This document shows, in pieces, positions 35,175 to 43,344 of a stretch of DNA of 64,000 bases (within the stretch, counting starts at the first letter, position 1; the number at the start of each line of letters is the position of its first letter). The position numbers and the translations under genes were made by a program. Below the pieces are notes generated by a model. That model did not search any database. It saw nothing but the letters and a program-made list of their open reading frames with translations, and had not been told where the DNA came from. This stretch comes from Algoriphagus sediminis (GTDB lineage: Bacteria; Bacteroidota; Bacteroidia; Cytophagales; Cyclobacteriaceae). Location: NCBI RefSeq assembly GCF_030403435.1, contig NZ_JAUEPH010000003.1:1-64000 (forward strand), in the 5' to 3' direction.

Positions 35175-35675
35175 ACCACAGAGGCACTGAGTTCTCAGAG
35201 TTATCACCGAGTTAGTTTTTTTTCTGGAAGTTTAGACCTAAATTTTATTTAAATGGAAAACGACCAAATCACTTCAAAAATTATTGGCGCAGCTATAGAG
35301 GTTCACAAAGAATTAGGGCCGGGACTTCTGGAAAGTGCATATGAAAAATGCCTCTTATATGAAATTCGGAATCAGGGTTTGAAAGTTGAATCCCAAATAC
35401 TTCTTCCAGTGAAATTTAAAGATGTGGAGATTGATGCTGGTTACAGAATGGACCTTTTGGTGGAAGATAAAATTGTCGTTGAAATTAATGCCGTTGATTA
35501 CATGGCTGATATTTATTTAGCCCAAATTTTAACTTACATGAAACTAGGGGGGTATCATTTGGGTCTTCTCATTAATTTTAATGTAACCAAACTTGTCGAT
35601 GGCGTCAAAAGGGTGATTAATGGTTGAAGAAATTTGTCTCTGTGGGATTCTTCGTGTCCTCTGTGGCCCTGTGGT
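35175..35675. mobile_element. Candidate non-autonomous unit: inverted CACAGAG-type repeats bounding a GxxExxY gene
   Basis: Left arm ACCACAGAGGCACTGAG (35175-35191) and right arm CTCTGTGGCCCTGTGGT (35659-35675) are inverted and agree at 14 of 17 positions; further degenerate CAGAG/CTCTGTG words lie just inside each end. The only gene between them is a GxxExxY protein. There is no transposase. Similar repeats around this family are something I recall from many environmental genomes, but I cannot verify that here. Confidence 0.55.
35253..35627 (+). CDS. GxxExxY protein (PD-(D/E)XK nuclease-like)
   Basis: 124 residues. The name-giving motif is GLLESAY (residues 24-30), preceded by IIGAAIEVHKELGPG. 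Further, DLLVEDKIVVEINAV near 68-82 has the acidic and E-x-N/K spacing of a PD-(D/E)XK nuclease core, though the usual Lys is Asn here (VEINAV), so activity is uncertain. The family is of unknown function, often present in several copies per genome. It is bounded by inverted repeats and differs from its housekeeping neighbours, suggesting a mobile or formerly mobile unit. Confidence 0.9.
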   Translation: MENDQITSKIIGAAIEVHKELGPGLLESAYEKCLLYEIRNQGLKVESQILLPVKFKDVEIDAGYRMDLLVEDKIVVEINAVDYMADIYLAQILTYMKLGGYHLGLLINFNVTKLVDGVKRVING

Positions 35676-35682
35676 AAAAAAA

Positions 35683-36285
35683 TTAACCTCTCGTCTTTCT
35701 AAAGCCAGTCAGCCCCAGCTGGTGATAAATAGTTTTCTGATCCATTTCCCTTACCTCGCCAGATTCAAAACCTTCAATAGTCAATTTCTCCAAGGACCAG
35801 CGAACAAGCCTTAGCGTAGGAAACCCAACCGCTGCAGTCATTTTACGAACTTGCCGATTCTTCCCTTCGATTAGAGTTAGTTCTATCCAGGAATCGGGGA
35901 CATTTTTGCGATATCTGATGGGAGGGTTTCTATCCGGAAGTTCTGGAATCTCTGCTCTCAGCTTTGCGATAGCAAGTTTGGTTTTATAAAGCTTCCCATC
36001 CACTTTAATCTCCACGCCTTGTTCAAGATCCCGAATAGCCTTTTCGTCAGGAATCCCTTCCACCTGGGCCAAATAGGTTCTTTGGTGTCCAAATCGGGGA
36101 TTTAGTAGCTGATGATTTAAAAATTTATCGTTGGTGATGAGAAGGAGTCCCTCGCTATCCTTATCCAATCGACCCACAGGATACACATCCTTCGGAAATG
36201 AAAAAAGAGAGGCTAATGTCTGCCCCTCTCCTCTAAATTGGCTTAAAACCCCAAAGGGTTTGTAAATGATAAAGTATCGTGCCAA
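35683..36285 (-). CDS. RsuA/RluE-family rRNA pseudouridine synthase
   Basis: 200 residues from a TTG, the only start between an upstream in-frame stop and the conserved N-terminus ARYFIIYKPFGVLSQF. Catalytic Asp41 in VGRLDKDSEGLLL; later KNRQVRKMTAAVGFPTLRLVR, the typical closing motif. No S4 domain, so it resembles RluE, which modifies 23S rRNA U2457, rather than RsuA; the exact target is not certain. Co-transcribed with the 58-aa gene upstream. The GxxExxY unit ends 7 nt from its stop codon. Confidence 0.92.
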   Translation of the reverse strand: MARYFIIYKPFGVLSQFRGEGQTLASLFSFPKDVYPVGRLDKDSEGLLLITNDKFLNHQLLNPRFGHQRTYLAQVEGIPDEKAIRDLEQGVEIKVDGKLYKTKLAIAKLRAEIPELPDRNPPIRYRKNVPDSWIELTLIEGKNRQVRKMTAAVGFPTLRLVRWSLEKLTIEGFESGEVREMDQKTIYHQLGLTGFRKTRG

Positions 36286-36292
36286 AGCCTGA

Positions 36293-36469
36293 TCAGCTTC
36301 CGCAGCCTATACAATCAATCTTTGAATCCATTGGCTTCACGCCCTTGAGCTTCATCTCAAGGTTATGAATCTGGTCACGAACTTCCATGTCTGCAAACAT
36401 ATCTCCGGTCAGCTGTCCCTTCAAATCTGCAATCTGTGACTCGAGTTCTTTCATTTGTACTTCGCTCAT
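36293..36469 (-). CDS. Small coiled protein with C-terminal CxxC, 58 aa
   Basis: ATG at 36469, 58 residues. A heptad-rich helix (MKELESQIADLKGQL...IHNLEMKLKG) followed by a short tail DCIGCGS, giving a C-x2-C pair four residues from the end. The start of the pseudouridine synthase follows 7 nt downstream of its stop. The pair could bind a metal or iron-sulphur cluster or be redox active; no family known to me. The frame, helix and Cys tail make a real gene likely. Confidence 0.65.
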   Translation of the reverse strand: MSEVQMKELESQIADLKGQLTGDMFADMEVRDQIHNLEMKLKGVKPMDSKIDCIGCGS

Positions 36470-36629
36470 AAAAAGGTTGTCTTGGTTAAGGATAGGTTAA
36501 AATAATCAACGTCCCGGAAAAAGCCCGAAAAATTGATATTAGATTTTTTAACAAAAACAGTTCCAATTGAAATTCAGGGAATTAAATTTTTGAATAAAGT
36601 TCAAAAGGGTATCAGTATATTCGGCCTTA

Positions 36630-37319
36630 ATGAGATTTAGATCAATTTTAGTTTTCTTTCTTTTGACATTTAATCTAAGCATTGCACAAAGCAAGGATGA
36701 ATTTAAATACCTGGGCTACTTAACCGAAGAAGGCTTAAACGTATGGTTAGATTCCATCTGGACTGCGGAACAAATCCCCATTCGCAAAAGAGATTCACTC
36801 GGTAGAATCCATGGTTTTGAATCAGAAGAATTTAATTGGCAGGATAAAATTTATCATCAAAACCATGATATCAACGAAAAGAAGATCCGAGAGCTTCTGG
36901 ATACTCATGGCTGGCCCGAGATTCGAGTCATAGGGGATAGAGGAAATATTACCATTTGCAACGTCATTCAGCATTCAGAGAACGAAGTAAGAATCATGTA
37001 TCTCCCTATGATGAGGGAAGCTGTGGCTTCAAAAAACCTAGATCCTGCTCTATTGGCAAGAGCGGAAGACAGAATAGCTACTGAAAGAGGAGACCTTCAA
37101 ATCTATGGAACCCAGATCAAATATTATCCTGAGACCCAAAGCCTGAATCTCTGGCCCATTAAAAATCCTGAAAACCTGGAGAAAAGAAGAGCTGAAATTG
37201 GTCTCGAGCCGATAGAAGCCTTTCTTCGAAGAAAACGAGTCCCTATGGAATGGAACGTGGAGGAACAGATCGAAAGAACCAGAGAATTTGAGAAGAATAA
37301 AAAACAAAAGCCAGTCTAG
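36630..37319 (+). CDS. Secreted DUF6624-like protein
   Basis: 229 residues with signal peptide ending near SIAQ. The segment NVIQHSENEVRIMYLPMMREAV followed by LLARAEDRIATERGDLQIYGTQ matches the DUF6624 pattern, with a His and charged residues that look conserved, of unknown activity. The C-terminal part is Arg/Glu-rich and helical. Monocistronic, with a terminator directly after the stop codon. Confidence 0.82.
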   Translation: MRFRSILVFFLLTFNLSIAQSKDEFKYLGYLTEEGLNVWLDSIWTAEQIPIRKRDSLGRIHGFESEEFNWQDKIYHQNHDINEKKIRELLDTHGWPEIRVIGDRGNITICNVIQHSENEVRIMYLPMMREAVASKNLDPALLARAEDRIATERGDLQIYGTQIKYYPETQSLNLWPIKNPENLEKRRAEIGLEPIEAFLRRKRVPMEWNVEEQIERTREFEKNKKQKPV

Positions 37320-37336
37320 TAGACCGGCTTTCTTTT
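37308..37336. terminator. Intrinsic terminator overlapping the DUF6624 stop codon
   Basis: Stem AAGCCaGTCT-agt-AGACcGGCTT (37308-37330) followed by TCTTTT; the stop codon TAG lies in the loop. Confidence 0.78.
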
Positions 37337-37354
37337 ATTTGGTAATCAAACGCA

Positions 37355-39682
37355 CTATTTGTTCTGAGCTCTTTTCATAGGGTTACTTCCAGTTGAAGCT
37401 CCTCTTACTGCACCACTGCGCTTATAAAGCTCAAATCGAGAAGGCTGATATTGTCTCGGCCAGTAATTATTTGACTCATCGATATCTGCTGTCTCACGAA
37501 GTGGATCCAATACCACTTGCTTTACTTCCTTTTCTTTAGCAAAAACTTTGGTCACCTGTGACTCATTCAGCTTCCAGATATTAACCGGTATTCTCTCTAT
37601 TTCAGTGCTCCCATCAGCATATTGCCATTCCAAAATAATAGGCATCACCAGTCCACCCACATTGCTGAAGGTCAGCTCGTAGAAGTTCATATTGCTATTC
37701 AGCAATTCTCTTTCTTCATCATTGAGACTACTCATAAAATTTTGGTAGGCAGCTTCATCCTGTGGAGTTACCTCAAATGGATTGTATGTGGTGTAGAAAT
37801 CAGAAGTAGCAGGATCAGCTTCCGTGTAGGTTTCTGCTATATCCTCCATGTTTTTGCTTCGGCTTACATAGGTTTCGTTCCTCTCTGCCTCTTCAGCTGC
37901 CTCCTCTTGCCTTTCGGCTGGGGTTCTGTTGTCCAGTTTATACCAGGCCACATTATCCAAAGAAATATCTACTGGTTCTGTACCATAAAACCACCCTCTC
38001 CAAAACCAATCTAAATCTACCGCAGAAGCATCTTCAAGAGTTCTGAAAAGATCTTCAGGGGTTGGGTGCTTAAACATCCATCTTCTGGAATACTCTTTAA
38101 ACGCAAAGTCAAAAAGCTCTCTACCCATGATAGTCTCTCGAAGAATGTTCAGAGCGGTTGCTGGCTTTGCGTAAGCATTCGCACCAAACTGAATGATGTT
38201 TTCAGAGTTTGTCATAATGGGCTCAAGCAAATGCTTCTCACTTCTCATGTAAGGAACAATCTTATGTGCAGGGCCTCTTCTGGAAGGATAATTTCTATCC
38301 CACTCCTGCTCGGCCATAAATTGCATAAAGGTATTCAAACCTTCATCCATCCAGGTCCACTGACGCTCATCAGAGTTCACGATCATAGGGAAGAAGTTAT
38401 GCCCCACTTCATGGATGATCACTGAAATCATTCCGTTTTTGATCGCCTCGGAATAGGTACCGTCTTTATCTGGTCGACCATAATTGAAGCAGATCATAGG
38501 GTACTCCATACCATTACTGGCCTCCACAGAAATGGCTGTAGGATATGGATAATCAAAGGTATGGGCAGCATATGACTTCAAAGTATGAGCTACAACCCTA
38601 GTGGAATATTGTCCCCATAGCGGATTGGCCTCCTTAGCGTAATAAGACATGGCCATCACATTATTCCCGCCTTGCTCAACAGCCATGGCATCCCAGATGA
38701 ACTTTCTGGAAGACGTCCACGCAAAATCCCTCACATTCTCAGCTTTAAACTTCCAGGTTTTTGTGCCTGAAGCCTTTCCCTTCTCAAGTTCTTCTGCCTC
38801 CTCCTGAGTCCTGATTACAACGGGTGTATCGAAAGTTTCTTTTGCTCTGTTCCAACGGTCTAACTCTGTGCTTGAAAGTACTTCTCTATGATTTTGAAGT
38901 TCTCCAGTAGCACCTACCATATGATCCGCTGGAACAGTAATGTTCACTTCATAGTCTCCGAATACAAGAGCAAATTCCCCTCTACCTAAGAACTGCTTGT
39001 TTTGCCAACCTTCGAAATCTGAATAAACGGCCATTCTTGGAAACCACTCTGCCATGGTATAGAGATAGTTTCCATCTTCAGGAAAATACTCATATCCCGG
39101 ACGGCCACCGATAAAACTCATTCGATCATGGATATTGAAGGACCAATCGATAGAAAATGTGAAAGAATCTCCTGCCTCCAGCGGTTCTGGAAGATCCACG
39201 CGCATCATGGTTTGATTTAATGCAATAGGAAGTGCATTCCCATTTTTATCCTTCACATCCAAAAGCTGATAGGCATAATCATCGGAATGCCACAATATCC
39301 CCTGCAATTGTCTCAAGCTCATGCCTCTGGAAATACTGGATTCGGTTACTTTTGGAGTTTCTGAATCCTTCCCTCTTTGGTTTTGCTCTAGCTGAATCCA
39401 TAGGTAAGTCAGCTGATCAGGTGAATTATTATAATATGTGATGGTTTCAGAGCCTTTGATAGACTGATTATCATCATCCAGTTCAACATCTATTTTATAG
39501 TCCGCCTTCTGCTGCCAGTACATATGTCCCGGAGCACCAGAGGCCGTACGATATACATTTGGAGAACGAAGCATTGTACCGAGTTGCTCGAATCGCTCTC
39601 CATGATTTTGTTCTGAATGCTGGGCAAAAACCCCTGTGGTCAGGAGTCCAAGCAAAGCCATAAAGCTCAATCTAATTTTCAT
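37355..39682 (-). CDS. Secreted M1-family zinc metallopeptidase
   Basis: 775 residues from the ATG at 39682 (TTG two codons upstream). Signal peptide ends near GVFAQ. Gluzincin site HEVGHNFF near 424-431 with the distal zinc ligand Glu in WMDEGLNTF near 447, and SNGMEYPM near 390 in place of the GxMEN exopeptidase motif. Length exceeds the core aminopeptidase fold, leaving a C-terminal beta domain ending in a basic tail. Neighbour of HupE-like and DUF6702 genes, an arrangement I recall as common in Bacteroidota. Confidence 0.93.
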   Translation of the reverse strand: MKIRLSFMALLGLLTTGVFAQHSEQNHGERFEQLGTMLRSPNVYRTASGAPGHMYWQQKADYKIDVELDDDNQSIKGSETITYYNNSPDQLTYLWIQLEQNQRGKDSETPKVTESSISRGMSLRQLQGILWHSDDYAYQLLDVKDKNGNALPIALNQTMMRVDLPEPLEAGDSFTFSIDWSFNIHDRMSFIGGRPGYEYFPEDGNYLYTMAEWFPRMAVYSDFEGWQNKQFLGRGEFALVFGDYEVNITVPADHMVGATGELQNHREVLSSTELDRWNRAKETFDTPVVIRTQEEAEELEKGKASGTKTWKFKAENVRDFAWTSSRKFIWDAMAVEQGGNNVMAMSYYAKEANPLWGQYSTRVVAHTLKSYAAHTFDYPYPTAISVEASNGMEYPMICFNYGRPDKDGTYSEAIKNGMISVIIHEVGHNFFPMIVNSDERQWTWMDEGLNTFMQFMAEQEWDRNYPSRRGPAHKIVPYMRSEKHLLEPIMTNSENIIQFGANAYAKPATALNILRETIMGRELFDFAFKEYSRRWMFKHPTPEDLFRTLEDASAVDLDWFWRGWFYGTEPVDISLDNVAWYKLDNRTPAERQEEAAEEAERNETYVSRSKNMEDIAETYTEADPATSDFYTTYNPFEVTPQDEAAYQNFMSSLNDEERELLNSNMNFYELTFSNVGGLVMPIILEWQYADGSTEIERIPVNIWKLNESQVTKVFAKEKEVKQVVLDPLRETADIDESNNYWPRQYQPSRFELYKRSGAVRGASTGSNPMKRAQNK

Positions 39683-39697
39683 ATTCAATTTATTAGG

Positions 39698-40279
39698 TTA
39701 CCAAAATTTCGTTTCAATCATAAGCATAAATGAAACCCCAAGCACAAAGGAGGATAAAATCAATGCCCAATCCTTTCTATTTACACCCGCCATTCCCACA
39801 ACAATCGAAGTCACTAGGAGATATATTCCAACAATAACCACCTGCCCAAATTCCAACCCAAGATTAAAGGCAAGCAGGGGTTGCCAAATGCTGGCTTCCT
39901 TTCCTAAAAGTTCCCGAAGATAATTTGAGAAGCCTAAACCGTGAATCAAACCAAAGAACAGGGCATACACGTAGGCAAATTGGAATCCACGGGTAGTGGT
40001 GGGCCTTGGTTTGAAAATAGAGGAAATCGCCGTAATGGCAATGGTCACTGGAATTAAAAACTCTATCAATGACGCATTTACATTCACCACATTAAAGGTG
40101 GCCAAGGCCAAAGTGATGGAATGTCCAACTGTAAATGAAGTCACCAGCCAAATTATTTTCTTCCAATCCCTTGGCAAAAACACTGCACAAAGTGCCAGAA
40201 TGAAAAGAATATGGTCAAAACCTCTCAGGTCCAGAATATGCTGAATGCCGATTTTGAAATAGAGTTCGAATGAATTCAT
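39698..40279 (-). CDS. HupE/UreJ-like membrane protein
   Basis: 193 residues from the ATG at 40279 (MNSFELYFKIG); a longer in-frame start at 40327 would lie in the divergent promoter region. About six membrane helices. Conserved: GIQHILDLRGFDHILFIL near residue 10-27, TSFTVGHSITLALA near 50 and GLIHGLGFSNYL near 105, with repeated His that in HupE relatives bind Ni or Co. It could transport a metal; substrate unproven. Sits 15 nt upstream of the M1 peptidase gene, same strand, so co-transcribed. Confidence 0.9.
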   Translation of the reverse strand: MNSFELYFKIGIQHILDLRGFDHILFILALCAVFLPRDWKKIIWLVTSFTVGHSITLALATFNVVNVNASLIEFLIPVTIAITAISSIFKPRPTTTRGFQFAYVYALFFGLIHGLGFSNYLRELLGKEASIWQPLLAFNLGLEFGQVVIVGIYLLVTSIVVGMAGVNRKDWALILSSFVLGVSFMLMIETKFW

Positions 40280-40370
40280 TGGGTGTGAAAAGGAGTAAAT
40301 ACTTCTAGAAGAAGTAAATTGCGGCAAGTATACTGGATTCTCAGAAAATAATTCAAGTAAAAAGTACCAA

Positions 40371-40871
40371 ATGCAACATAATTACATCGCTTTGCTGATA
40401 TGGGGATGGGTGGGTCTTATTGCACATCCCTTCTATATTTCACTAACCGAAATTCGCCAAAACCCCCAATCCGGTCGATTGGAAATGGCGCAGAAGGTAT
40501 TCTGGGATGATCTTGAGGTAGAACTAAATGAGTATACCGGGCAAACGGTGGATATCCTTGGAACAGAAGATCAGGAAGCCTTAAATCAAATTTTCTCTCA
40601 ATATCTGACTGAAAAAACCAGATTAAGTATCAAGGGAAAAGATATTCAGACAAACTACCTTGGGTATGAAATTGAAGAGGATGCCATCTGGTTTTATATT
40701 GAATCGGAGCCTGTAGAAGAGATATCTGAACTTAATGTGGAATGCACTATCCTTTTTGAAAATTTTGATGGTCAGCAGAATATTGTCCATGTGTATTTTC
40801 CCGGTTTTTCTGCACCAAAGAGTCTTCTTTTGAGTAAAGGGGAAAAAGATGGAACTCTTAAAAAAGAGTAG
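40371..40871 (+). CDS. DUF6702 family secreted protein
   Basis: 166 residues. Short hydrophobic signal (residues 5-19) followed by HPFYISLTEIRQNPQSGRLEMAQKVFWDDLE, the DUF6702 signature. The mature part is one beta-rich domain. Divergent from the HupE-like gene with about 90 nt between, probably sharing regulation. It may work with the HupE-like protein and the M1 peptidase; function unknown. Confidence 0.87.
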   Translation: MQHNYIALLIWGWVGLIAHPFYISLTEIRQNPQSGRLEMAQKVFWDDLEVELNEYTGQTVDILGTEDQEALNQIFSQYLTEKTRLSIKGKDIQTNYLGYEIEEDAIWFYIESEPVEEISELNVECTILFENFDGQQNIVHVYFPGFSAPKSLLLSKGEKDGTLKKE

Positions 40872-41415
40872 TTCCTAAATCCAACCTATAAAGTTCAACC
40901 CACCGCCCTTCATTCCTCTTCAAAACACTCAACTGACTAGCAATAAATTCTTCAGAGATCTGGTGGTTTTTTACGGTTTCAAGGACTTGATCGAAATTCT
41001 TTTCTTTAAGGTCTTTGAAAGCAATAGTCATATGCGGATGATAATTCCTATCCGATAATTCATCCACTAAATTCAATTCCCTTTTACAAAATGTTTTCAA
41101 GTGAGACTGAAAATCAAGTAGTTCCTTACCCGCCTCTACATCCCAAAAAATCACTCTCCTACTAAAAGTATCTACTCCATGAATCTTAATCTTGAATGGG
41201 GGAAAGCTCTGGGAGAATTTTGATAACGCTTTAATAAGGGTCAATTCTTTTTTTTCATTGTAGGTAAAAGGCATTTTGACTGTAATGTGCACAGGTGATT
41301 TCAGGGCATATTTTACCCCATAATTCGTTTTAAGAAGTTCTTTTAGGCCTTGGCCTCTTTCCTGAATGAAACCTTCCGGTACAAAGGCCAAAAAATATTT
41401 TCCCATCTGTTTCAT
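40858..41415 (-). CDS. 2'-5' RNA ligase/cyclic phosphodiesterase superfamily protein
   Basis: 185 residues; ATGs at 41415 and 41406 both possible. The two H-x-T/S-x motifs that define the 2H phosphoesterase fold are present: HITVKM near residue 42 and HMTIAF near 128. Bacterial members (ThpR type) act on 2',3'-cyclic phosphates of RNA; the real substrate is not known. Its 3' end overlaps the convergent DUF6702 gene by 14 nt. Confidence 0.9.
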   Translation of the reverse strand: MKQMGKYFLAFVPEGFIQERGQGLKELLKTNYGVKYALKSPVHITVKMPFTYNEKKELTLIKALSKFSQSFPPFKIKIHGVDTFSRRVIFWDVEAGKELLDFQSHLKTFCKRELNLVDELSDRNYHPHMTIAFKDLKEKNFDQVLETVKNHQISEEFIASQLSVLKRNEGRWVELYRLDLGTTLF

Positions 41416-41506
41416 GCCACTATAGCCTTGATCTCAGCCTAAAAAACATAAAAGTATTCTATTTCCAGATGCAATACCTTAAATTAAGCTTCAAATAATT
41501 ACCCAT

Positions 41507-42421
41507 ATGAAGAATTTTTCAAAAGCATTAGTCGGCCTGGATTTAACAGAAATGGATGATGTCCTGATAAAAAAAACCATCCTATTTCTTGAGTTTCTGG
41601 GGATTGAGAAATGCTATTTTATCCATGTTTCTAAGAACCTTGCCATTCCACAGGAAATCATCGATAACTATCCAGACCTAGTAGCTCCGGGAGATGAATC
41701 AGTGGAAGCTATTATGAAGGATAAGCTCCATCAGTTTAATTTTCCTAGCTCTGTCGAAGTAGAGGTTTTTGCAGAAGAAGGAGATCACCCTTTGGATACT
41801 TTCCTGCGATGGGCAAGAATAAAAGATGTGGACTTGATCGTCATGGGAAGAAAAGAAACTCTGGAAGGTTCTGGTTCCCTCGCAAAAGGAGTAGCGAAGA
41901 AAGCACCTTGTTCTATCCTGATGCTTCAAGAAAAACGCCCCCCTGGTCTACCAGAAAAAATCATGGTCCCCACCGATTTCTCTTCTCATAATCACATGAT
42001 TTTTGAATTTGGTGAAAGAATAGCCTCTGAAATGAATGCTGAGATGGTTCCGGTAAATATTTATGAAGTGCCTCATGGGTATTCAAAGACAGGAAAGAGC
42101 TTTGAAGAATTTTCCGCAATCATGAAAAAGAATGCCCAGACCGACTATAAAAACTTTTTGAAGGAACACCAAAACAAAAAAGTTAAGTGCCAATTTATCC
42201 TGAGAAAGAAAAACCATGATGGAGAAATACTTCTTGCCCATGCAGAAGAGATTGAAGCTGATATGATTCTAATTGGTTCACGAGGAAAGTCAAAGTCAGC
42301 TGCACTTATGCTGGGAAGTACAGCAGAAGAATTAATTGAAGTGAACAACAAAATCCCAATGCTGATTTTTAAGAAAAAAGGAGAGAACATAGGCTTCTTT
42401 GAAGCTCTATTTAAAATTTAA
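41507..42421 (+). CDS. Universal stress protein, two tandem UspA domains
   Basis: 304 residues: UspA domain 1 at about 1-150, domain 2 at about 151-290. The ATP-binding glycine motif appears as MGRKETLEGSGSLAKGVAKKA in domain 1 (degenerate, no G-x9-GS) and as IGSRGKSKSAALMLGSTAEEL near 258 in domain 2 (intact G-x2-G-x9-G-S-type). So domain 2 probably binds ATP. Cytosolic stress protein of unknown detailed role. Its stop overlaps that of the convergent methyltransferase gene in TTAA. Confidence 0.92.
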   Translation: MKNFSKALVGLDLTEMDDVLIKKTILFLEFLGIEKCYFIHVSKNLAIPQEIIDNYPDLVAPGDESVEAIMKDKLHQFNFPSSVEVEVFAEEGDHPLDTFLRWARIKDVDLIVMGRKETLEGSGSLAKGVAKKAPCSILMLQEKRPPGLPEKIMVPTDFSSHNHMIFEFGERIASEMNAEMVPVNIYEVPHGYSKTGKSFEEFSAIMKKNAQTDYKNFLKEHQNKKVKCQFILRKKNHDGEILLAHAEEIEADMILIGSRGKSKSAALMLGSTAEELIEVNNKIPMLIFKKKGENIGFFEALFKI

Positions 42422-43344
42422 TCCTCTCTTTCCAGATAAAAACAAACCTGATCTCCAAGGCCCTTCTCATTATACTGAAGGGCTTTTTTTTGATAATCTT
42501 TTTTTTCTCCAGGGGAGAAATAATTCTCAAGATTTTCAGGATTTAAAGAGTAGCCTTTCTTGTATAGTTCTGTGCCGAGAAATTGAAATGCATCAGAATC
42601 AAACTCTACTTCATTCAATCGAAACCCTGCCTTTCGGGCAATTACTTCAAAGCCCTTTAGTGAAGGAATTACCAAATGCCTCGGGGCATCCAACTGCACC
42701 CAAAGGTCTTTTTCCTTCTCAAAAACTTCGGAATCAGCGACTGGTGTTCTGATTAACAGCTTCCCCCCTCGTTTCAAATGAACATGGCAATCTTTTAAAA
42801 CCTGTAGAGGCTCCGCCATATGCTCAAATGAATGATGCATCATGATGATATCAAATTTTTCATCCGTCTGAGAAAGCTCTTTTTTCCATAAAAAACAGTT
42901 TTCAGCGAGGGCCAAGTCCTTTTCTACATATGGGTCAAATCCATGAAGATTTGTAAACCCTCCCGCATTGAGCTCATAGATAAGTTGACCATTACCACAT
43001 CCCAGATCTGCTATTTTATGATTGAATTTTGGATTCAGCTTTTTCAGCCAATACCCATAGACAGGAGAAAGAAAATCTATCCCTAGGAGAAATAGCCTCA
43101 TCCGCGCACTTTTTAGCAGATTCTTTATCGGAGATGATTTGACCAGAAGTGAAAAGGAATAGTAATCCCTTGGGTAATAATTCGACAGGTCCTCAGGGAT
43201 AGTCTTTAATTGGATAGAGCCGCAATCCTGACAATGTTGATAGGTGAATTCATCACCCAAACCAAGCATTCTTTCTTTGGCCTGAAACTCAACAAAGGAA
43301 GAGGAATTACAAAATTTGCAGTGGTCGACTGACTTAATAGGCAT
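42418..43344 (-). CDS. Class I SAM methyltransferase with N-terminal zinc-binding domain
   Basis: 308 residues. Two C-x2-C pairs, CKFC at 9-12 and CQDC near 40-43, form a zinc ribbon as in sugar C-methyltransferase relatives. Methyltransferase motif I KIADLGCGNGQLIYEL near 118, then FDIIMMHHSFEHM near 163. The start lies 11 nt inside the end of the glycosyl-transferase gene, so the two are translationally coupled and the methyltransferase probably decorates an exopolysaccharide sugar or lipid-linked precursor (inference). Confidence 0.9.
   Translation of the reverse strand: MPIKSVDHCKFCNSSSFVEFQAKERMLGLGDEFTYQHCQDCGSIQLKTIPEDLSNYYPRDYYSFSLLVKSSPIKNLLKSARMRLFLLGIDFLSPVYGYWLKKLNPKFNHKIADLGCGNGQLIYELNAGGFTNLHGFDPYVEKDLALAENCFLWKKELSQTDEKFDIIMMHHSFEHMAEPLQVLKDCHVHLKRGGKLLIRTPVADSEVFEKEKDLWVQLDAPRHLVIPSLKGFEVIARKAGFRLNEVEFDSDAFQFLGTELYKKGYSLNPENLENYFSPGEKKDYQKKALQYNEKGLGDQVCFYLERED

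Noticed and set aside
35620..35814. Short frame after the GxxExxY gene
   Set aside because: It is made of the right-hand repeat arm plus antisense of the pseudouridine synthase; no start context or family.
38066..38425. Open plus-strand frame of 119 codons
   Set aside because: It is antisense to the M1 peptidase active-site region.
42399..42752. Open plus-strand frame of 117 codons
   Set aside because: It is antisense to the zinc-ribbon methyltransferase, whose motifs are clear in the opposite frame.
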